From RDYJ01 sp034931405 (GTDB taxonomy: Bacteria; Cyanobacteriota; Cyanobacteriia; Cyanobacteriales; Nostocaceae): a stretch of 64,000 nucleotides of DNA. The notes under the pieces were generated by a model. The model was not told where the DNA came from. It saw only the letters and a list, made by a program, of their open reading frames with translations, and made no database searches. The position numbers and the translations under genes were made by a program. Location of the stretch: positions 62,001 through 126,000 of the forward strand of contig NZ_JAYGHA010000005.1 in NCBI RefSeq assembly GCF_034931405.1, read 5' to 3'. Of this stretch, positions 1-8,280 are shown one piece after another (within the stretch, counting starts at the first letter, position 1; each line of letters opens with the position of its first letter).

Positions 1-723
1 CCATCTACCCAATATTAAAGCGGCAATGGCAATAAATCCTTTACCAGCACTCATCCCCTCCGCAAAAAATCTTACCTGTATTAAGCTGAGATTCGCGCCC
101 CCTAAACTCGCCAGACAGCCACTAATAATTACAGCCAAGTAACGCACTGATACTACTGAGACTCCTGCTGTATCCGCCGCTTGGGGATACTCTCCTACAG
201 CCCGTAAGGTTAAGCCAAAGCTGGTGTAAAACAATATATAATTAGTTAATGCAATAAGTAAAAATAGTAAATAAAATAAAATATCTTGCTGAAATAAAAG
301 ATTGCCAATCACGGGAATGTTAGCTAAACCGGGAATAATGAACGGTTTAATTTCTGGTAATCTTTGGGTACTATTACCTGAAAATACTAACCGCGCCAAA
401 AATGATGTCATTCCCGATGCGACAAGATTAATTGCTAACCCAGAAACTAACTGATTAACGCCCAAATTCACACATAAGAAAGCGTGCAACATTCCTACCA
501 GTCCGCCAACAATTAAGCTGGCTAAAATACCCAGCCAAGGATTACCAGAGTAAAAACTTGTCACAGCAGCAGTAAAAGCACCAGTAAGTAACATTCCTTC
601 TAAAGCAATATTTAATACTCCTGAACGTTCAGAATATAAGCCTCCCAACGCAGCATAAGCTAGAGGTATAGCTAGATGGAAACTCGCAATGAGATAATCA
701 GAAAAGAAGTTCAGCTTGTTCAT
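1..723 (-). CDS. ABC transporter permease, BMP/nucleoside-simple sugar type (3' part beyond window)
   Basis: The gene starts with ATG at 723 (MNKLNFFSDY...) and stays open for 241 codons to the window edge, so its C-terminus is missing. The hydrophobic protein contains the stretch ALGGLYSERSGVLNIALEGM, which is typical of the second permease of nucleoside/simple-sugar ABC importers (YufQ/BmpD, related to RbsC). Later it reads TLRAVGEYPQAADTAGVSV and the glycine-rich SGCLASLGGANLSL, the usual cytoplasmic-loop signature of this family. The protein would form the inner-membrane channel of an importer that works with a BMP-type lipoprotein and a double-ATPase; the partner genes would lie to the left. 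The substrate is not readable. Family call is confident; nucleoside versus sugar is inference. Confidence 0.85.
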   Translation of the reverse strand, partial: MNKLNFFSDYLIASFHLAIPLAYAALGGLYSERSGVLNIALEGMLLTGAFTAAVTSFYSGNPWLGILASLIVGGLVGMLHAFLCVNLGVNQLVSGLAINLVASGMTSFLARLVFSGNSTQRLPEIKPFIIPGLANIPVIGNLLFQQDILFYLLFLLIALTNYILFYTSFGLTLRAVGEYPQAADTAGVSVVSVRYLAVIISGCLASLGGANLSLIQVRFFAEGMSAGKGFIAIAALILGRW

Positions 724-954
724 AAATTATAGGTAATGGGTAGGCTGGGAAGCTGGCAATAATATAATAAGTTCCACTAATTAGTAAAGATTAGTTGCTT
801 TTTGTTGTTAATTGCTTTTTTCCATTGCAAGCTATCCCTTAGCAGTTGCCAGCCCTAAAAGCACTTATATACAGGTGTATATCTATCGAGCAGCAAAGCT
901 CACAAACGGACATGATATAAATATTTGATTACTAAATTGATTTAAAATTCCTGT

Positions 955-2001
955 ATGTCAGTATTTAAACCTGAAGATTGCTTGATTTTAGTCGTCGATG
1001 ATGTTAAATTAAATTTGCAAGTTGTTGCTAACATCTTAGACAAAGTAGGCTATGAAATCACCTTAGTTTCCAATGGATATCAAGCCTTAGAACGAGTCCA
1101 ATCTGCTCGTCCAGATTTAATATTATTGGACTTGATGATGCCAGATATAAATGGCTTAGAGGTATGTGAAAAAATCCAAGCTAATCCAGAATTAGCAGAT
1201 ATTCCTATTATTTTTCTGTCCGCGAGTCAAGAGCAAGAACATTTACTGAAAGCCTTTGAAAAAGGTGCAGTTGATTATGTCACTAAACCATTTCATACAG
1301 CGGAACTTCTAGCTCGTGTGAGAATGCATTTAGAATTAAAATATTCGCGGCAGAAATTAAAAAAATTACTAGAAGAACAGAAGGAATTAGTCCAAGAATT
1401 GGAAAGATTAGCTAATACCGATCCATTAACTGGAATTTGGAATCGCCGTTATCTTTTAATAATAGCCGAGCAAGAAATCAAGCGGAGTCAGCGATATAAT
1501 TTTGCATTTTCTGTACTCTTAATAGATATTGACCATTTTAAAAAAGTTAACGATACCTATGGACATAATATCGGAGATGAAGCAATTATTTTCATGACAA
1601 CAACCGTCCTCGATCATTTGCGTCAAGTAGATTGTTTTGGTAGATTTGGCGGTGAAGAATTTATAGTATTATTACCAGAAACAGATATAGACGAAGCTGT
1701 AGTGGTTGCTGAACGCATTCGAGAACAGATTAGTAATAAATCCATTTCTATGGAAGATAAAAAAGTTTCAATTACAGTCAGTATTGGTGTGGCCAGTTAT
1801 AACTTGGGAGATAAAACCATTGATGTTATCATTCAAAGAGCGGATCAAGCAGTTTATCAAGCGAAGAACCAAGGACGCAACCGAGTAATTGCTAATGACA
1901 GCAGGGAACAGGGAATAGGGAATAGAGAACAGCACAGTCTTGGGTTTTCCCCTAGTGGAGAGACTGGGGAAGAACAGAGTTCAAATTCTCTTGATAGATA
2001 G
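955..2001 (+). CDS. Response regulator with GGDEF output (diguanylate cyclase)
   Basis: A receiver domain occupies about residues 8-125, with acidic pair D15/D16, phospho-acceptor D59 (LLDLMMP) and K111 (VTKP). A coiled linker leads to a GGDEF domain (about 150-315) that begins DPLTGIWNRRYL. The active-site motif is GGEEF, and RQVD lies five residues upstream, so the inhibitory I-site RxxD is present. The protein should make cyclic di-GMP in response to phosphorylation and be subject to product inhibition. The last ~35 residues (REQGIGNREQ...) are low-complexity and are encoded by a heptamer repeat tract at about 1905-1935, so the native C-terminus probably ended earlier. It points away from the adjacent hybrid kinase, which could be a signalling partner; that is inference. 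Confidence 0.93.
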   Translation: MSVFKPEDCLILVVDDVKLNLQVVANILDKVGYEITLVSNGYQALERVQSARPDLILLDLMMPDINGLEVCEKIQANPELADIPIIFLSASQEQEHLLKAFEKGAVDYVTKPFHTAELLARVRMHLELKYSRQKLKKLLEEQKELVQELERLANTDPLTGIWNRRYLLIIAEQEIKRSQRYNFAFSVLLIDIDHFKKVNDTYGHNIGDEAIIFMTTTVLDHLRQVDCFGRFGGEEFIVLLPETDIDEAVVVAERIREQISNKSISMEDKKVSITVSIGVASYNLGDKTIDVIIQRADQAVYQAKNQGRNRVIANDSREQGIGNREQHSLGFSPSGETGEEQSSNSLDR

Positions 2002-2052
2002 CTTTCTTCGTAAATTTTGTAACTCATTTATCTGCAATCTGCTGTATATTTA

Positions 2053-4479
2053 TTAAATAGGTATTAGAGTAGCTATTGCTTGTTTTACAGATGGAAACTG
2101 CTCAATTATTAAAGGTAACTGTTCCATATCAAAAGCATTTAACTTAGTTTGCAAAGAATCAGCATAATTAACCAATAACTGACACTGATACTCGTGTCCC
2201 CATAGCTTTAGACGCTGAATAAATTGCTTTAGCTCACGCATTTTTAGTGTTTTACGTAAACTATCCCATACAATTTCTTCTTCCTGCTGTAACTTGATTA
2301 ATAATTCTGATAAATTAATGGGATTATTTAATAATTGTGGTTTTTCACTATTGGTGTCAGACCTATCTAATTGCTGCCTCATTTCAACATTAATCACAGT
2401 TAGTAAATATTTCTTAAATTCTTGAACAAGTTGGATACAGCTAATAGGTTTAGATAAGAATCCCTCACAGATTTGTTCAAGTTCATATTTTTCTTGAGCT
2501 TGAGACGAAGCAGTGAGAATGATGATAGGAATATTTTTGGTTTTTTGATCCTGTTTAAGATGTTGTGCTGTTTCTTTTCCATCCATGCGGGGCATTCTCA
2601 GATCCAGTAAAATCAAATCTGGGAGGTGTAATTGAGCTAAATTAATCGCCTGTTGTCCATCTTTTGCCAGTAGAATTAGATGATGAGTTTTATGAAAATA
2701 TCCCTTGATTAATTCCCGATTTGATGCCACATCATCTACAACTAATATCGTGCTAGGGGTAAACTGGTTTAAATCATCATCTTGAGAGGATTCCACAACT
2801 ATTTCTTTCAACCCAATGGCAGGTGAAACTGCTGGAAAAACCAAAGTAAAAATACTGCCTTTTCCCAATTCACTTTGGAGTGCGATTATTCCCCCCATCA
2901 TATTCATCAATCGTTTAGTAATTGCCAATCCTAAACCTGTACCACTATATTTACGATTAGTTTGTGCTGAACTTTGGAAAAATGCTTCAAAAATGCTTTG
3001 TTGTTGTTCACGAGCAATACCAATACCTGTATCTTCAACGGCAATTTCCAGCCAAATTTTTTCTTCTGTATTTGTAGAATAGGTTTGAGCGCGGATACAT
3101 ATTTGAATGTATCCTTTTTCTGTGAATTTTAAAGCATTACCAATAACATTGAAAAGGATTTGCCGTAACCGAACTTCATCAATATCAATAACTTGAGGTA
3201 CTTTATCTTCAATAACTGATTGCAGGATTAAATTTTTATCGGTTGCATTGGGGCTAAATATTTGTAATACTTCTTTGATTAGTTCTCGTAAATCAACAGG
3301 TTCATAGTAAAGTTCTAACTTACCTGCTTCAATTTTAGATAGATCAAGAATATCATTAATCAATGCCAGTAGAGTTCTACCACTAGAGGCAATGGCTTGA
3401 ACATAAGAGGCGATTAGAGGTTCTTTCACCTCGGATTGCAATAAATCGGCAAAACCCAAAATAGCATTCATCGGGGTGCGAATTTCGTGACTCATATTAG
3501 CCAGAAATTCGCTTTTGGCTTGGTTAGCAGTTTCGGCTTGCCGTTTTGCTTCCTCTAGCGCCAAATTTTTCAGCGTCAGTTCTTTTTCGGCGTGTTTGCG
3601 AGCCGTGATATCCATAATCACAGCTAAAAATACTCTTTCTCCCCATTGTTCCATTAGTTGCAAGTGAACTTCCGCAGGATAGCAACTGCCATCAGCACGA
3701 CAATGAAGGGACTGAAAGTGAATAATTTTTGTTTGGCCAGTTAATAACGGAGCAATTAAAGATTGAAATTTAGCTGCTGTCATTTCTGGCTTAATATCCA
3801 GAGGTGTCATCTGCTGCATCTGTGGGAGAGAGTAGCCTAAATTTTGCAGTCCTCCTTGATTAGCGTATTTAAATCTGAATGTTTCCGCGTCAAAGACATA
3901 AATTTCATTCAGACTGGCTTCTAGTAGATTTGACAGGTAAATTTTTTCAGTTTCTGCGGCTTTGCGATCGCTGATATTCTCAACAAGATAGGAAAAACGA
4001 GGGCAATTGCTATCAGAAATGCCAATATAAGAAACGGTAACAGATAACCATGTTACATTTCCATCTCCAATGTGCTGATACTCAAACCGTACTGGTTGAC
4101 TTGTGCGTTGACTTTCTCGATAGTGAGTTATCCAAGTATGAATATCCTCTGGAAGTATCCCCATTTGACTGGCAAGTTGATTGTGCATTGCTTCTGGGGT
4201 CGTGCCGAAAAACCGAGCAGTTGCAGAGTTATCAGATAAATGCAAGATGTCATCATCTAGTAATTCCACCACACCCATCATCATTGGTGCAGAATCATAA
4301 AAGCTCCGCACAGTTGCCTCTCTTTCTCTAAGAGCGGCTTCGGCTTGTTTAGTGCGGACTAATTCTTGTTGTAAACGCTGATTGGCTGCTTGCAGTTCTA
4401 GAGTCCGTTTGGTGACTTTTGCTTCTAGTTCTGCATTAGCTGTTTGGACTTGTTCAAGTGAAGGATTTGCCGATTCCAT
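2053..4479 (-). CDS. Hybrid sensor histidine kinase (coiled coil-PAS-PAS-HisKA-HATPase-REC)
   Basis: The 808-aa protein has no membrane segment. A coiled coil (about 5-55) precedes a PAS domain containing SAPMMMGVVELLDDDIL, then a second PAS (about 180-295). The H-box is MSHEIRTPMNAI with phosphorylatable H331. N-box FNVIGNALKF, G1 DTGIGIA and G2 GTGLGLAI show an intact ATPase. A receiver domain follows (about 575-690) with acceptor D626 (LLDLRMP) and a lysine in LSKP. The tail of ~110 residues may be an Hpt-like or dimerisation helix bundle but lacks an obvious phospho-histidine. The first PAS is clearly related to one in the 935-aa kinase at 57375-60182. A CRP-like site sits about 110 bp upstream. 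The signal is unknown. Confidence 0.92.
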   Translation of the reverse strand: MESANPSLEQVQTANAELEAKVTKRTLELQAANQRLQQELVRTKQAEAALREREATVRSFYDSAPMMMGVVELLDDDILHLSDNSATARFFGTTPEAMHNQLASQMGILPEDIHTWITHYRESQRTSQPVRFEYQHIGDGNVTWLSVTVSYIGISDSNCPRFSYLVENISDRKAAETEKIYLSNLLEASLNEIYVFDAETFRFKYANQGGLQNLGYSLPQMQQMTPLDIKPEMTAAKFQSLIAPLLTGQTKIIHFQSLHCRADGSCYPAEVHLQLMEQWGERVFLAVIMDITARKHAEKELTLKNLALEEAKRQAETANQAKSEFLANMSHEIRTPMNAILGFADLLQSEVKEPLIASYVQAIASSGRTLLALINDILDLSKIEAGKLELYYEPVDLRELIKEVLQIFSPNATDKNLILQSVIEDKVPQVIDIDEVRLRQILFNVIGNALKFTEKGYIQICIRAQTYSTNTEEKIWLEIAVEDTGIGIAREQQQSIFEAFFQSSAQTNRKYSGTGLGLAITKRLMNMMGGIIALQSELGKGSIFTLVFPAVSPAIGLKEIVVESSQDDDLNQFTPSTILVVDDVASNRELIKGYFHKTHHLILLAKDGQQAINLAQLHLPDLILLDLRMPRMDGKETAQHLKQDQKTKNIPIIILTASSQAQEKYELEQICEGFLSKPISCIQLVQEFKKYLLTVINVEMRQQLDRSDTNSEKPQLLNNPINLSELLIKLQQEEEIVWDSLRKTLKMRELKQFIQRLKLWGHEYQCQLLVNYADSLQTKLNAFDMEQLPLIIEQFPSVKQAIATLIPI

Positions 4480-4589
4480 AATTCAACCCAGAACTTGAGT
4501 GTATTAATACTCTTTTATTGTTCCCTAAATATTGCTCTAGCACACCAAACAAGTTATCAATCAAGGATTCTTCTATTTTTAGTAAAAGT

Positions 4590-4605
4590 AGTGATCTTGA
4601 TCACA
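4590..4605. promoter_or_regulatory. Candidate CRP-family (cAMP receptor protein) binding site
   Basis: The sequence AGTGATCTTGATCACA is a near-perfect match to the CRP consensus TGTGA-N6-TCACA, with a 14-bp central dyad GTGATC-TT-GATCAC. It lies 111-126 bp upstream of the start of the hybrid kinase (minus strand) and about 170 bp upstream of the small plus-strand reading frame at 4777. Cyanobacterial SyCRP1/AnCrpA proteins bind this type of site. Binding here is inferred only. Confidence 0.5.
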
Positions 4606-4776
4606 TTTATACAATGATATTAATCACTTAACAATATAGATAAAATCACTGACTATCACCTAATAATATCAGCCATAAACTGAACGCATATCACAGATGT
4701 ACCTTATCTTAGTCACTTTCCAATTCCTAAAAATCAGCGAATATTAATTATATTAAGCCACACATAGAAAATATCC

Positions 4777-4947
4777 ATGCCGTTGATTAATTGTATTTTT
4801 AACCAAAATTTTCCGCAAGTTTCTCAGCCTGGAAGTCAAATCAGCACCCAAAGCGATAATGATAATATTTATACGTTAGAAGATTTGATTCAAACTCTGG
4901 AAGAAGTAGCTAACTATTTAGGGCTTGCTGAAAAAGTCTTTTCGTGA
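4777..4947 (+). CDS. Possible 56-aa hypothetical protein
   Basis: A short frame begins ATG at 4777 (MPLINCIFNQ) and ends TGA at 4945. It holds an acidic amphipathic stretch, DNIYTLEDLIQTLEEVANYL, that reads like real protein, but there is no clear ribosome binding site. The final codons come from AGGGCTTGCTGAAAAAGTC, a sequence that resembles the terminal repeats of some cyanobacterial insertion sequences, so this may be a gene truncated by a now-vanished element. Function unknown; it may not be expressed. Confidence 0.3.
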   Translation: MPLINCIFNQNFPQVSQPGSQISTQSDNDNIYTLEDLIQTLEEVANYLGLAEKVFS

Positions 4948-5100
4948 AGGCTAGGAGTCAGGAGGAAGAATTAGAAGGAGATAAGAATAGTCTCAAATTT
5001 CAGAAAGTGATAGGTTTTTAATGGCTTCAATGCTTATTCCTTGCACCTAATTCACTTTTTTAACTCTGCAACTCTTAATATATATAGGTTTTCGGTTTAT

Positions 5101-5126
5101 ATGCCTGACGGCACGCTCCGCGAACA
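5101..5126 (+). repeat. REP-like palindromic repeat, copy 1
   Basis: ATGCCTGACGGCACGCTCCG followed by CGAACA matches, with a few differences, the inverse of the sequence at 60861-60887 (reverse complement TGATGCCTACGGCACGCTAC then GCGAACG). This is a frequently seen Nostocales interspersed repeat. It lies in the long gap between the hybrid kinase and the pentapeptide gene (4480-5556), which otherwise holds the palindromes and MITE listed separately. Confidence 0.6.
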
Positions 5127-5163
5127 GTAAGCCGTAATTAAATATGCGTGGTTTGAAACCCTT

Positions 5164-5191
5164 GTAGGGACAATTCATGAATTGTCCCTAC
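5164..5191. repeat. Perfect 28-bp palindrome (GTAGGGAC... family)
   Basis: The 28 bases are exactly self-complementary: the left half is GTAGGGACAATTCA and the right half is its reverse complement. It has the same architecture as the TAGAGACG palindrome 200 bp further on and as the GTAGGGGCGAAGC element at 43404. Probably a small dispersed cyanobacterial repeat; no gene is associated with it. Confidence 0.75.
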
Positions 5192-5276
5192 ATTCATTTT
5201 CGGAGATGTCTAATAGACATAGGAGTTATACCATTTCTTTATGAGGCTGCGCTGAATTTTGTAACCTTGTCTTTTC

Positions 5277-5310
5277 CTCCTCTGTGTTCTCTGTGTCTCT
5301 GTGGTTCGTT
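5277..5310 (+). repeat. CTCTGTG-type dispersed repeat, copy 1
   Basis: The stretch of CTCTGTG repeats ending in GTGGTTCGTT matches 25167-25200 (CTCTGCG repeats ending in GCGGTTCGTT) apart from T/C transitions. Shorter relatives are seen near 23941-23972 and 36797-36818. It is a known style of cyanobacterial intergenic repeat. Function unknown. Confidence 0.55.
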
Positions 5311-5388
5311 CCTTTCTAAATTTGGCGCATCTTTATACAGAATTGGTATTAGGAGTGAAAATTAAATGTGCGTTTCCTAGAACCCTTG

Positions 5389-5414
5389 TAGAGACGTTCC
5401 ATGGAGCGTCTCTA
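5389..5414. repeat. TAGAGACG palindrome, copy 1
   Basis: TAGAGACGTTCCA pairs with TGGAGCGTCTCTA to give a 26-bp palindrome with one central mismatch pair. Relatives occur at 29863-29891 and 34593-34615. It overlaps the left end of the CTAGTAC MITE-like element by 3 bp. Confidence 0.65.
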
Positions 5415-5529
5415 GTACACTGCGGCGTAAGTTAAGGGACTATTCTCAATCGTTCAAAAGCTGATTCCATATTACTTTTGACTTTTGACTTTTGACTTTT
5501 GACTTTTGACTTCCGCGAAGCGGTACTAG
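5412..5529. mobile_element. MITE-like element, CTAGTAC family, copy 1
   Basis: The element of about 118 bp begins CTAGTAC and ends GTACTAG, so the termini are inverted repeats. It shares the blocks GGCGTAA, ATTCTCAATCG, AAAAGCT and TTCCGCGAAGCGGTACTAG with the copy at 62833-62944. The middle holds a run of five TTTTGAC heptamers; copy 2 has fewer, so the array length varies. There is no coding capacity. It lies 27 bp downstream of the pentapeptide gene on that gene's strand. Confidence 0.65.
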
Positions 5530-5556
5530 ATTCTTTTCTGGAGATGTCTAATAATA

Positions 5557-6105
5557 TTAACAACTCCCAGCCCAAGTTATCCATGTATGGGATAAGCCTA
5601 TGAGTAGAACTTCCTTGCTTGTCTCCGGTGGAGTGGTAATTGCATTAGTTAAATCTGCATCATTTAGTTCTGATTCCTCGATATTGCTACCAATCAAATT
5701 TGCTTTTTGAAGATTCGCACTACTGAAATCAGCACCACTTGTATCCGCTTCACTGAGATTTGCATCCATTAAATTAGCAAACTTTAAATTTGCGCCACGC
5801 AAATCTGCATGACTGAGGTTAGTTTCCTGGAAATTCACCCTCATTAAATCAGCACCAATTAAATTGACTTCACTCAAGTTCGCACCTTGCAAATTTGCGC
5901 CATTTAGGTCAGCATTAGTCAAATTTGCACGACTCAAATTACATTTACTCAAGTTGGCTTCACTTAAATCAGCACCACTCAAGTCAGCTTCAGATAAATT
6001 GACACCTCTTAAGTCAGCTTTTGTTAACTTTGCTTGATGCAGATTTGCTCCCTTAAAATTCCGTTTTCCTGATGTATATTGGCTCAGGAATCTTTTAGCA
6101 TCCAT
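5557..6105 (-). CDS. Pentapeptide repeat protein
   Basis: I start the gene at ATG 6105 (MDAKRFLSQYTSGKRNF), which has the good ribosome site AAGAGGTAAAATT just upstream; a longer frame to 6189 lacks one and starts with sequence unlike the family. The 182-aa product is almost entirely A(D/N)LXX pentapeptides (KADLRGVNLSEADLSGADLS and so on) from about residue 18 to 160, which should fold as a right-handed quadrilateral beta-helix. Such proteins are very common in cyanobacteria and most have unknown roles. No signal peptide or membrane segment is seen, so it is probably cytoplasmic. The C-terminal ~20 residues leave the repeat (ETSKEVLLIGLSHTW). Confidence 0.9.
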   Translation of the reverse strand: MDAKRFLSQYTSGKRNFKGANLHQAKLTKADLRGVNLSEADLSGADLSEANLSKCNLSRANLTNADLNGANLQGANLSEVNLIGADLMRVNFQETNLSHADLRGANLKFANLMDANLSEADTSGADFSSANLQKANLIGSNIEESELNDADLTNAITTPPETSKEVLLIGLSHTWITWAGSC

Positions 6106-6333
6106 AATTTTACCTCTTTTATGTCTATAGGTAAGTTCAACACTCCTCAAACTACACAAAAGACATTTGGGTAATTCTATTGTCCTCAATATTTTGAGAT
6201 TTTCAATGTTTTCTTCATAGAAAGATACTTAACTTAATACATTATCAAATCCCCTATTTTTCCAAAAAATTCAGAAATTTTCTTGATTAAGGTTAAAATC
6301 TACTTAGTGAAAGCAGAAACAAGAAATATTCAG

Positions 6334-6930
6334 ATGACGGCTAATTTGATATCTACCAATATTCCTGATTTTCTCAGTATCTTAACTCAAACAGCGATCG
6401 CTTATCGACAGGGAAATAAACTTCCTACTGCGGAGTTAGTAGTGAATGCGTTGTTACAAGCCGAAAAAACTGCCAAGCAGCAACACCTAAATTATCCTTT
6501 TGATTCTCTCATCGGTAAATGGCGGCTTTGTTTTGCTACTGGTACTAAAAAAGTGAGAAAGCGGGGGGGAATTATTTTGGGTAAGGGTTTCTATGTGCCA
6601 AAATTGGCCGCAGCTTATATTTCTTTTAGTGCTAATAGCGAAATTACTAATCAAGCAAAATTAGGTTCGCTGTTGTTGAAACTCACCGGACCAGCACAAT
6701 ATCCAGGAAAGAAAAATCTCTTAGCTTTTGATTTTACTCAAATGGAAATTAGTTTATTTGGTCGTGTTGTTTATCATCAGCCGATTCGTTCTGGTAAGGT
6801 TAAATCTGAGGATTTTTACAGCCAGTCTATAGCTAAATTACCATTTTTTGCCTTCTTTTTAGCAACGGAAGATTTTATTGCCGCCCGTGGTAGAGGTGGG
6901 GGTTTGGCTATTTGGATTAAAGAAAGTTAG
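6334..6930 (+). CDS. PAP/fibrillin-family protein (plastid-lipid-associated homologue)
   Basis: I place the start at ATG 6334 (MTANLISTNIPDFLSIL), giving 198 aa; an in-frame TTG at 6283 would add 17 residues. The sequence contains GKWRLCFATGTKK, a long beta-rich middle (KGFYVPKLAAAYISF...) and a C-terminal half rich in strands, which fits the lipocalin-like PAP_fibrillin fold found in cyanobacteria and plastids. In plants these proteins bind lipids in plastoglobules and thylakoids; the cyanobacterial role is poorly defined. It stands alone between two minus-strand genes, and a strong repeat hairpin follows 46 bp after its stop. Family call from memory, moderate confidence. Confidence 0.7.
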   Translation: MTANLISTNIPDFLSILTQTAIAYRQGNKLPTAELVVNALLQAEKTAKQQHLNYPFDSLIGKWRLCFATGTKKVRKRGGIILGKGFYVPKLAAAYISFSANSEITNQAKLGSLLLKLTGPAQYPGKKNLLAFDFTQMEISLFGRVVYHQPIRSGKVKSEDFYSQSIAKLPFFAFFLATEDFIAARGRGGGLAIWIKES

Positions 6931-6975
6931 AACAATTAAACATTAAAAATGAAATAAAAGTTAAAAGATAAGGAT

Positions 6976-7008
6976 AGATCCCCGACTTCTTGAAGAAGTC
7001 GGGGATCT
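6976..7008. repeat. GATCCCCGACTTCT hairpin, copy 1 (compact)
   Basis: AGATCCCCGACTTCTT is followed after one base by its exact reverse complement, a 16-bp perfect stem. It lies between convergent genes (fibrillin-like protein and SGNH hydrolase) and could act as a two-way terminator. Six further family members are listed at 17297, 24270, 26499, 27400, 31480 and 36868. Confidence 0.9.
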
Positions 7009-7017
7009 GGCACTAAT

Positions 7018-7953
7018 TTATAATAGAGATCGCTCGATCACTTCACTCACTAATTGATTACCTTTAAGGTTAAAATGAATATTATCTTGATATAAGCTTT
7101 TGGGATTTTTCATTGTGTTTAATTCTGGGAGAAAATCAATGTAGGTAATTTGCTGTGATTGAGCAAAATCACTGAGACGTTTACGGGCTACAATTTCATA
7201 ATCACGGGGTCCTGGTTCGCCAATTTCTCTCAATAAAGGAGTCATGGCAAGTATAAACTTACTGTTATTTTCTTGGGCAAAACTGTGAATTTTACCAATC
7301 GCTTTTAAATTAATATCTACGCGATCACCCGCTTCTTTTTGAACTGCTTCTAGTTCAGGTATGGGTTTTTGTTTAAATAAGTACCGATTTAAAACTTCTA
7401 TAATTGCTAAAGGCGGTTTACGATCTGGGTAATTGCGATCGCGTCCCACTGGTAAGGATGTAGGAGCAGTAGCAAATAAATCATCTGTATTAATTAATAA
7501 CACCATGACTTGAGCTTGAAAACTGCCAAACCGCTGCAAATAAGCTAATTCATTTCTTGGTCCCCAGGAGTTAGCTGAAGCATTTAGCACTTCTACCTGT
7601 TGGTAATTACTCTTAACTGCCAAGGAAGTCATCATCAAACTAGAGATGGTATTTTGTTGATCTGTCCACCAACCACCGTTAGCAATAGAATCACCTAACA
7701 GCAAAATTCGCAGTGTTGAAGGTTGAGGTAACTTTTGTAATGGCGCACTTCGCATAGAATACTCATTAATTTCAATGCGATTTCCCATTCTGCGGGTGTG
7801 TTGATTGGGTGCTAATAAATAACCAATTTGTTCATCACCAATATAAACCAAGGGATTACCAAAACCAAACAGCGATCGCAATCCCAACTCTATCACTGCA
7901 AATAACCCCACAAATACTACCAAAATCACCATCAACACTACTTTCACCTGCAA
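7018..7953 (-). CDS. Membrane-anchored SGNH/GDSL-type hydrolase
   Basis: Residues 4-22 form one hydrophobic N-terminal segment, so the protein is probably anchored with its domain outside the cytoplasm. The SGNH nucleophile block is RILLLGDSIANG with S89, and the catalytic pair is in DNIHF (D290, H293). Length (311 aa) fits the family. The fold covers esterases, lipases and polysaccharide O-acetyl-modifying enzymes; the substrate cannot be told. Neighbours give no pathway clue. The gap 7954-8280 upstream contains short G-rich repeats and a set of stem-loops. Confidence 0.82.
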   Translation of the reverse strand: MQVKVVLMVILVVFVGLFAVIELGLRSLFGFGNPLVYIGDEQIGYLLAPNQHTRRMGNRIEINEYSMRSAPLQKLPQPSTLRILLLGDSIANGGWWTDQQNTISSLMMTSLAVKSNYQQVEVLNASANSWGPRNELAYLQRFGSFQAQVMVLLINTDDLFATAPTSLPVGRDRNYPDRKPPLAIIEVLNRYLFKQKPIPELEAVQKEAGDRVDINLKAIGKIHSFAQENNSKFILAMTPLLREIGEPGPRDYEIVARKRLSDFAQSQQITYIDFLPELNTMKNPKSLYQDNIHFNLKGNQLVSEVIERSLL

Positions 7954-8097
7954 TACCTTTCAACATACGTGTTTAATTAGACTAAAATAATTCGTAATTC
8001 ATAATTCGCAGGGAACAGGGGGGAAATGGGGAAGTAGAGGAGGAAAGGGAAGTTGATAACCCAATCACCAATTACCAATCACCTATTCCCAAAATAT

Positions 8098-8165
8098 GGG
8101 GTGAAAGTCCCCCTGCTTCTACAAGCAGCGGGTTTTGTGTCGGGGTAAAATCCCCGTTGCAAAAC
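8098..8165 (+). ncRNA. Three consecutive stem-loops, possible structured RNA
   Basis: Three hairpins follow one another: GGGG-TGAAAGT-CCCC (8098-8112), CTGCTT-CTAC-AAGCAG (8113-8128), and a longer stem in which GTTTTG (8132) pairs with CAAAAC (8160) around CGGGG-TAAAAT-CCCCG (8141-8156). The stems abut almost without gaps. The block lies 116 bp upstream of the tiny gene at 8281, so it may be part of that leader, an independent small RNA, or an old repeat. It resembles no riboswitch I know. Confidence 0.35.
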
Positions 8166-8280
8166 TTAATTCTACATTCTAAATTCTAAATTCTTCATTC
8201 TTTTAACATTATTAGCCCCTAGTAAGGACTACAATCAAAGCGAACAGGATAGTCATGTAACAAAGGAGGCTTACAAAAGT

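Noticed and set aside
5177..5365. 62-codon plus-strand frame in the gap before the pentapeptide gene
   Set aside because: It lies across a palindrome and the CTCTGTG repeat; protein-like appearance comes from repeats.
5479..5516. CRISPR-like array (TTTTGAC repeats)
   Set aside because: Units are 7 bp with no spacers; it is an STRR inside a MITE-like element.
8098..8165. Cobalamin riboswitch (GGTGAAAGTCC-like start)
   Set aside because: Only the short GGGGTGAAAGTCCCC resembles it; the B12-box and the rest of the core are missing and the downstream gene is unrelated to B12.
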